From positions 1-64,000 of the forward strand of contig NW_026971211.1 in NCBI RefSeq assembly GCF_963678635.1: 64,000 nt of DNA, read 5' to 3'. The notes under the pieces are model-generated. The model saw only the letters and a program-made list of their open reading frames with translations. It had not been told where the DNA came from and searched no databases. The position numbers were made by a program, and so were the translations under genes. This DNA is from Symsagittifera roscoffensis (taxonomy: Eukaryota > Xenacoelomorpha > Acoela > Convolutidae). How positions within the stretch are numbered: the first letter of the stretch is position 1; each line of letters begins with the position of its first letter. Shown here piece by piece: positions 57,339 to 64,000 of the stretch.

Positions 57339-58616
57339 ACGGTTTAGGATGATGGATGCAATATTTGGGTTAGAGGTTTTCAATTCTTAAACTGTTAGTT
57401 CTTACGCGTTTTGTGTGGTTATCTTAAATTGGCGCATAAATTGTCGAGAGTTGACGGGTTGGAGAGAAAAGTATGACGATTCATGAGAATGATTTTTACA
57501 TTCTCGTGACTAAGTTCTAGTTTAAGATAGACTTACCTAATCCTACTTAGGGGTTGTGATTTGTGATCAAGGGTTGGAGAATAGTAAACCAATCCACAAG
57601 GTTCAGATTTAATTAGAACGCAAGTAGATTGTTAGATACTATTTTATGACTTACTAAGTTTAAGTGTTTTAGCCTTGGTCATCTAAGAGGAAGGGTTCAA
57701 GTGAAGGATGAGTAAATGAAAAACTTCACTATTTATATTAATTAGAATTGTTAGTTCTTTGATGATTTCTATTAATCTTGGCTCGTTGATAAAGGTTGGT
57801 AAGTGAATCGACGTTTGAGGTTGTTAGATACTGAATAACTGTGGGAGGGGGAATACAAAATTGTTCTATATGATCCAAGGAAAGCCTTGATGATCAGTAA
57901 TCTAAGAAAATTATTTATTTTACTGTTAAAAATCCAAGGGAAGCCTTGATTATCTGTTATTTAAATGAAGATAATTTAAGTGAAAACAAGGATAAGGCTT
58001 GATAAGTTAAATGATTAAAGTTTAAATTGAAAAATGTTTAATGTTAAAGTTAAGATGATGTTAGTTTTTTGAAGTTTTTTAGTGGGATGAAGAAATGATT
58101 TATATAATTTAATAAAACTAGCAAGTATGCTTTATACTAACTAGTTTTTGTATTTTTTTTCAATAAATATTTTTATTCAAAATGTTTTAAGTTACTGCAG
58201 ATTTCGGAGGGAACCTATTTTGTTGTTTTTATCAGCCGTTATTGTATAAATTGTAGGTTTAGCATCAATAAGGTTACTGAAGCATTTTTTTTCAAATCTT
58301 ATATCATTGAATAAAAAATTAAATTTACTGCGGAAATGATCCTAAACACATGGGTTTGTTCCTGTTTCCGTCGTATTATCTTGAAATCAATCGGTAGATT
58401 TCTTCCTAATTGTAGATCTTGCCCTATCCTTGGTCTTATCGCAATATTTGGTATTTCTCGTATTGTTTGGAAAATTGGCGGGGATCTAATGAGTCGGAGA
58501 GACATGTCTAATAAATTGTCTATTTCAAGTAACACTTTTGCAATTTTGCAATTTTGCAATTGTCTAATTCTAAATCTATTTTTTTTCTAAATCTAAGTTG
58601 GTTAAGGTCTTCTTCT
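57339..58616 (-). other. GLR-D leader with repeated motifs
   Basis: 1.28-kb untranslated leader. It has three copies of the quasi-palindrome TCAAGGCTTTCCTTGGAT (plus-strand positions about 57,872-57,894, 57,931-57,953 and 57,987-58,002). A 9-bp triplet TTTTGCAAT is also repeated three times near 58,538-58,562. It is considerably longer than the leader left in GLR-C. Confidence 0.5.
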
Positions 58617-58634
58617 AGACTTTTAGTCGCACCA
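58617..58634 (-). promoter_or_regulatory. Primer-binding site, GLR-D
   Basis: In element sense TGGTGCGACTAAAAGTCT, two bases after the LTR end. TGG at its start fits a tRNA CCA end. The tRNA species is not identified. The site is absent from GLR-C. Confidence 0.55.
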
Positions 58635-58636
58635 GA

Positions 58637-59015
58637 AGAGTTATGTTCTGTTTGCTATACTCGTAGAGTAATTTCAGATGAGATACACCGTCTGTTCGTC
58701 ACGCTATCTTATTTTCGGCCGGATAGATTCGTGCAACTTCTTAGTCTAACACCGATCTTAATCTTACTCTTAATTCTCCTAGTCTCAATAGATCTAGTGT
58801 ATAATGGTTTATGCGAGTCAGTTCTTTGAAAGGAGAACAACTGTATTCTATGTTTATTTCAAATTGCTCTGGTGCTAAAACTACAAGTATTTTCAGCACT
58901 TACAAATAAGAGTGAATGTAAGAGATGGAAAATGATTGGTTATTTGAGAATATTTTACAAAAATAGAGAATCATATTTAGAACCAATTATAAATTCTAGC
59001 TTACAACTGGTTCCA
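58637..59015 (-). repeat. 5' LTR of GLR-D
   Basis: 379 bp; in element sense it starts TGGAACCAG and ends CATAACTCT (last base changed from the CA rule). The flanking GATT on the plus strand is the target duplication. Confidence 0.85.
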
Positions 59016-59019
59016 GATT

Positions 59020-59822
59020 ATTCAAATTTCATGAAGAATTCAGACAATCTCAGGTCTAAATTTTTCAGCAGATTTCATTGATGTTTCAGACCTAATCGTG
59101 TAATCGTGGATTGGCTCCAGTGATGGAAAACAACGGGTAATAGTGTGATAGAACTGCCTAGTAAATATCTAAAGTGACAAAGTGGCTCTACGTCACACTT
59201 TTATTAGGCAATCACAGCAATTGAATACACAAACAGACGCCGCTCAATCGTTTACAAAACATCTTCTCAAGTGTAACTAATTTACCTCATTGCGCTAATT
59301 TATTCGATGTTTCAACGACATAATGGAAGCAAATTTAATGGAAAAATTTTGGGTCTCTGTAATTACATTGGGGCGTTCTATAGTTAATTTCTTGGTCCCT
59401 CTATCGTATTTGTACCAAACAGCTGTAATTTGTACCAAACACTGGGATCTCCAGTAAATTGAAATTGAATCACATTACCAGCTACATATACAACGCCAAA
59501 AGCAATATTTTAAGCCTGGAGGACGATCCCAAAGAGCAGTACTGCTCATCGAGTAAGATATCCTGGAGAGTAAAGAGAAGACAGCCAGCATCAACTCAAC
59601 AAATGAATTAAATTAAGGGCTGAAGCTAAAAAACAGTTTGTAGATGTCCTGATTTTCTTTTAGGGAAAAGTAAAAAGACTGTTTATAGAGTCTCAAACAA
59701 CTAACTTGTGACATTTCATGTATATTAACAGGTATCAAGTATTTTGCTTCAAATAGTTAAAAGCCTGCACTGTACTAATTGTAAGCGATCTCTGTTTAGC
59801 GGTAGTAGAAAATTTTGCCACT
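59020..59822. other. Unassigned AT-rich DNA
   Basis: No gene or repeat recognised between GLR-D and the LINE fragment. Confidence 0.4.
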
Positions 59823-60157
59823 TTAATTACGCCTTTCGCTTTGCTCCTGGTACATGGTCCACTTCGGAGTACATCTGAGACAGAAAACCATTTTTTTTGT
59901 CTGATCGCAATTCCATAAACAAGTATTTAAACATCTCGAAAAAGTATAAATCAAAAACAGTAAGCAATCTGTTTTCGTCCGTAATTTCCTTAATTGATTC
60001 ATATCTACATTTGAAAAAATTGCTCTCAAGATTCTCTTTTGCAGTTTGATTATCTCAGTAATGTGAGATTGGGATGTATTGCCGTATATTAAAAATCCAT
60101 AAGTGATTGTAGGATTTACAGATAGTTGTATGGCGTTTAGAAGGATAATGCTCCCAA
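59823..60157 (-). pseudogene. LINE reverse transcriptase C-terminal fragment
   Basis: About 110 codons open on the minus strand. The sequence NPTITYGFLIYGNT, then HITEIIKLQKRILRAIF, is the characteristic post-RT region of Jockey/CR1-type non-LTR retrotransposons, followed by the usual Lys/Leu-rich segment. The frame opens after a TGA near 60,158, and no upstream RT motifs were found, so it is a truncated 3' piece. Clade assignment is tentative. Confidence 0.65.
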
Positions 60158-60603
60158 GTTTTGATCATATAGCGATCCTTAAGTGTTACTAGAAACCATT
60201 TTCGGTCAATTATTACGGCTTTTTCAGAATCTATGAGCTAATGACCTTAATTTTTTGCTACTAAATATTTTTAGCTTCTTGCCTGTTATAATCAGATCAA
60301 AAGAAAAACATTTTGGATAAATTTCGAACATACTTATCAATGAATCTATATTTGACCTTGTGTCTTAATTACTTTAAAATACAATGAATCTTATTTTAGA
60401 GGCCGCTCCAATTTTAATTTTCTTGACTGCAAACAATTTCTTTGATCACCTGATCACCTTGATTCAATTCAAAACACCAAATTTTGAGCTTAAACTAGGT
60501 AAATGGCTCAACCTATCAAGTTTTGAGAAAAATACTCTCCAAATGATAAAACTCAGTTTGTTAAATTATAATTGTTCCTACTTTCGACGAAAGTGACGGA
60601 ATA

Positions 60604-62990
60604 TTTGTGCTCGGGTGTTTTTTTTTCTTCAGACAAATTTCGACTTTTTAACGAGCCATTTTGACGGATTTTTTTTAAACATTAATTGAAAGCTATTGTT
60701 GTACTGGGCTCAATTTTAAAAAAAATTTCACGCAGGATTTTTCTTCGTAAAGTTATAGGGGAGTGAAGATTGCCATTTTGAACAATTTGGGACAATTAAC
60801 GATATGTTTCTTTTTTTTCTGTTTTTTTTTGAAAAAAGCTTTCAAGAATTGTAATCATAAGTTATTTTTGGCGATACCCCCTAAACTTGATGCTGATCTC
60901 ATGATGAAGTTTTACAAGAAGCTGCATTAGTTTTTTGCCCACTTTATCAATGTGCAATCGATTTTTTTAAATCAATTTCATCAATTTTTTAATCAATTTT
61001 CAATTTGTTTTTTACTTTTTAAAAATCAAACTGAGAACGTGACTGCTTTTACAAGGGTAATACCGTCATTATTCTGATATCTGTTTTTGCGTTTGAAAGG
61101 CCGTGCCATCGGGAGGTTTTTCCAGGGAGGTTTTTCCAGTCAGGGAAGGTTTTTCGGGAGGGAGGTTTTCCAGTCAAAACGGGAGGTTTTTCCAGTCAAA
61201 ATTCGATTTTTTAACTATATTTTCTTATATCAGCCGAAATCTATTGTTGTCCTGGGCTCAATTTTGAGAGCGTTTTTCGATTGTGATTATTTCTGGTGAA
61301 GTTATGAGGGTTTAAACATTGCCAATTTTGCCCATTCAGGACAATTAAAGCACGATATATTTCGCGCCATTAACGCGTAAGCGGAGATTTAACCAGCTTC
61401 AGAAATTGTTCCAACTTAATTTAAGCAAGCTTATTTGCTATAGTTGATTTGTAACTAGGAGAAAAATCTATCACCTTGTACTTTGTTTGGCGTGTGGGGT
61501 ATAAGTTTCCCAAAGATCTCAATTTTTTTATGGAAATTTTTTGAAAATTCATCGATTTTTATCAAGCGAACACCCCTCCATAGATCTTGGCAATCGGAAC
61601 ATTTAAGGCCTCGCACTGATACGAGCAGTCTTATAGAATTTCTTTTAAGTATTGTAACCTTATGAATACTTTTGGTAATTCCCCTAAATTTGATGCTGAC
61701 CTCATAATGAATTCTTACAATGAGCTGCAATCAATTTTTGCCCAGTCTATTATTATTTTGCATTCAATCGGTTCGTTTTTTGAAAATTAATTTTAGAACA
61801 TGAGTTCTTTTATAAGGGTAAGACCGTCATTTTTCTGATGTCTGTTTTTACCTTTGAAAGCGTTTTTGAAAAAAAGGTTCATTTATTCTTCAATTTAATT
61901 TTGCGAACCAAACCTATGCGCATGATCGAATACTTGATTATGACTTTTTTCGCATACTCAAGTAGTAATTGTATCAAGTAGCTTGTGACCATTCAGCTTG
62001 GAATTAAATATCGGATGGGTTTATCAACCGCCTGCATTTAGTACACATTGAAATTGAATTGTGCAGTTTGTAGATGGAAAATTTAAAGGTTCATTTGTTT
62101 GGTGAAAAATGGCTGAATAAAAAATTAAGTATTTAATAAAAATCTTTTTTTTTGAATTGCCATATGGGCCGTTCTGAGACAATCAACGCGCGATTTATTA
62201 ACACGAAAAAAGCATCGTTCAAAATCGAGTTGAGGCATGCTATTTGGTCTATTTAACACTTTTCTTCATGCAAAACGTATCAGGTCGTACTTAAAATCTC
62301 TCAATTCATTTTGGAACAATTTCTAAAATGAATTAAATGTCTGCTTATGCGTTATTAGCACAATTTTTATTGCGTGTTAATTATTCCAAAGTGGCATTGT
62401 TTAAGTCACTATAACTTCACAAAAGATTGAGCAAAAATTAAACAAAAAGAAAGCACGAAGGCTAAATTAATGCTTAGTTTTAGTTACAGCTAACAATTAA
62501 TTTTTTCTTTTCGCAATTTGTTTATCCTAAAAAATCTGCCCTGATTTGAATTTTCATCTTTAAAATTGTTCGATTACCTTTATATTTCTATGCTCCGGTA
62601 GCCTTTATTTGTGTTAGGGGTGGTTTTTTCTTCAGTCAAAACTCGTTTTTTTACTAGCCATTTTTGATGGAAATCTTTTTATTTAACCGAAAGCTATCGA
62701 TGTTTTGAGCTCAATTTTGAAAAAAAATTATTCGCATAGGATCGTTTTTTGGGAAGTTATGAGGGTTTAAATATTGCCAACTTAGCCGACCTAAATGCGC
62801 TATGTATTTCGCACTATTAACGCGTAAGCAAAAATTTGATCAATCTTAGAAATCGTTGCAAATTGGTTGAAGCAAGCTCTTTTGCCATAATTGATTTGTT
62901 ACTGGGAGCAAAATATATCAATTTATGTTTGATTTGGCGTGTTAGAGGAAGATTTTCACAAAAAAAATCTCAAAAGTTCAAATATTTCTT
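60604..62990. repeat. Cluster of diverged direct and inverted repeats
   Basis: A block A (CTTCAG.CAAA..TCG, GAAAGCTAT, GGGCTCAATTTT, AAGTTATGAGGGTTTAAA, ATTAACGCGTAAGC) is present at about 60,604-60,840, 61,190-61,540 and 62,600-62,990. An inverted copy lies at about 62,240-62,460. A block B (CTAAA.TTGATGCTGA.CTCAT, TTTTA.AAGGGTAA.ACCGTCAT) follows block A at 60,860-61,090 and 61,655-61,870. No coding potential is seen. It could be a non-autonomous DNA transposon or Helitron-derived satellite; the class is not determined. Confidence 0.65.
61106..61202. repeat. Short minisatellite
   Basis: Four to five imperfect units of about 18-20 bp, GGGAGGTTTTTCCAGTCA, inserted between blocks B and A of the diverged repeat. 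Confidence 0.75.
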
Positions 62991-64000
62991 TCTTTTTTTT
63001 AATTACTTTCAGATTATTTTCTTAAGGTTATAACTGCTCCATAGACTATAAAAGGCAGTCGGAGCTTTCGGAGCTCCACCATTCATTTTTGTTAGTGGCA
63101 ATTTTGGTAATTTTTTAAAGTTAGGTTCATTAGCATATTTTTAAAAACGAACGTGATGAAAAAAAAATAGTTATCAATTGATTATGCTTTTTTCAGACAA
63201 ACTGATTGATTTGGAAAAATAACCAAAAAAATTGCATATAGTTCTTAAGCAGGGGCACGACAGCGGTTCGCCGTGATGAGCTGTACAGCTCGTATCTTGG
63301 TCCTATCCCTCGTGGATAAATGATCTTAATAACAACAACAGTCATTGAATTTCAATGACTACCCGACGCAACGCCTTTTGAAAGCTAATTAGGAACGAGG
63401 AAACAATTTTTTAGTGACAAAATAAAGATATTCAAAGACTTGAGAAGAAAACTCCACCTATACGTCTCTACCCTTTTGTTGATGACGTAATGATCGAAGT
63501 GGGCGGAAGAGTCACTCAGAAAATAGATCTCACAGATGTTCAGGGCTATCAAATTACGATACCAAAAAAATGACGGTCAATTTTCATCTAAAATAACACA
63601 CATCTGAAATACCTGGATGCTCCCTTAAAAAGGATGCCTGCTGATCTTTGGCAAAATTTTTGGATCGTCAATGCCCAAGCAGCGCTTTGTCACCTACAAC
63701 AAAACTGTGAGAAGTTCCACCGATGGAAATCACCATTGAAGGGAGACGATCTCAGAGAACGAAAATGCGTTCAGCTTCTTTCACTCATATTGGTGACAGT
63801 TTTGCTGGTCCTTTTGTAACAAGAAAATGACAAAAAAGTAGATACTTTTTTTTGTTTATTTTTTTTTCGAAACAAAGGCCACTTATTTGGGGATAAAAAC
63901 GAGTTTGTCCCCACAGTGTTATACTGCCACTCTGAGAATATTTTGTGCTAGGTGTCTTACTCCAGTGATAATGCTCTTTGTCAATGGACTGCAGCTTTTG
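62991..64000. other. Unassigned DNA with a possible LINE 3' tail
   Basis: At 63,248-63,345 a GC-richer stretch (GGGCACGACAGCGGTTCG) ends in CCTCGTGGATAAATGATC and AATAACAACAACA, which resembles the 3' end of a LINE with a short AAC tail; this is a weak call. An ORF at 63634-63819 (61 codons) is less AT-rich than its surroundings but has no recognisable domain, so it is not claimed as a gene. Confidence 0.3.

Larger units (their letters stand above)
35683..59019 (-). mobile_element. GLR-D: giant env-bearing LTR retrotransposon, minus strand, internally amplified
   Basis: 23,329 bp (35687-59015) with two 379-bp LTRs and flanking GATT on the plus strand (35683-35686, 59016-59019; AATC in element sense). 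It has the same gene order as GLR-C. The extra length, about 4.97 kb, is accounted for by three additional copies of a 1.65-kb RNase H-integrase segment (44937-51531). The LTRs differ at many positions (roughly a tenth by eye) and the genes carry many stops, so the insertion is old. The 5' primer site is retained here but not in GLR-C. Confidence 0.85.

Noticed and set aside
63634..63819. 61-codon ORF near the window end
   Set aside because: Slightly richer in GC than neighbours, but no start context, domain or partner exon could be shown.

Overview
The window is AT-rich eukaryotic DNA, most likely from an invertebrate animal. Support for this is a spliced CUB-type secreted-protein gene, animal-type Ty3/Gypsy LTR retrotransposons, a LINE fragment and MITE-like repeats. 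The species cannot be named from sequence alone. Almost everything here is mobile DNA in various states of decay.

Layout. 1-3.33 kb: a host gene on the minus strand, with two phase-compatible exons of a secreted CUB-like protein and a MITE in its intron. 3.85-13.1 kb: a 6.06-kb Ty3/Gypsy element (7030-13092, 212-bp LTRs, target duplication GAGG) preceded by a tandem duplicate of its own 5' flank, LTR and gag-pol (3850-6647) that has since lost 1.98 kb. 13.1-14.5 kb: inverted MITE copies and three 267-bp tandem repeats. 14.5-16.04 kb: plain AT-rich DNA.

16.04-59.02 kb holds two copies, tail to tail, of a giant env-bearing LTR retrotransposon family, called here GLR. GLR-C is on the plus strand (16045-34416, 18.4 kb, target duplication CAGC). 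GLR-D is on the minus strand (35687-59015, 23.3 kb, two 379-bp LTRs, target duplication AATC in element orientation). Their shared gene order is LTR, leader, gag (with a conserved basic N-terminal ORF, a Gln/Asn-rich spacer, a capsid-like domain, a CCHC zinc knuckle and an Arg/Ser/Asn-rich tail), protease, RT, RNase H, integrase with a GPY/F-like motif, two small overlapping ORFs, ORF3, an Env-like gene, ORF4, a 1.6-kb conserved 3' UTR, LTR. ORF3/env and env/ORF4 join by short overlaps in both copies. GLR-D is about 5 kb longer because a 1.65-kb RNase H-integrase segment is present four times in tandem. Both copies carry many stops and frameshifts, so neither looks autonomous now.

59.0-64 kb: a LINE C-terminal fragment, a cluster of diverged direct and inverted repeats, and unassigned DNA.

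The strongest candidate for something undescribed is the GLR family itself: a complex-retrovirus-like architecture with accessory ORFs before and after env. ORF4 and the two small ORFs match no family I recognise, yet they are alignable between two old copies.
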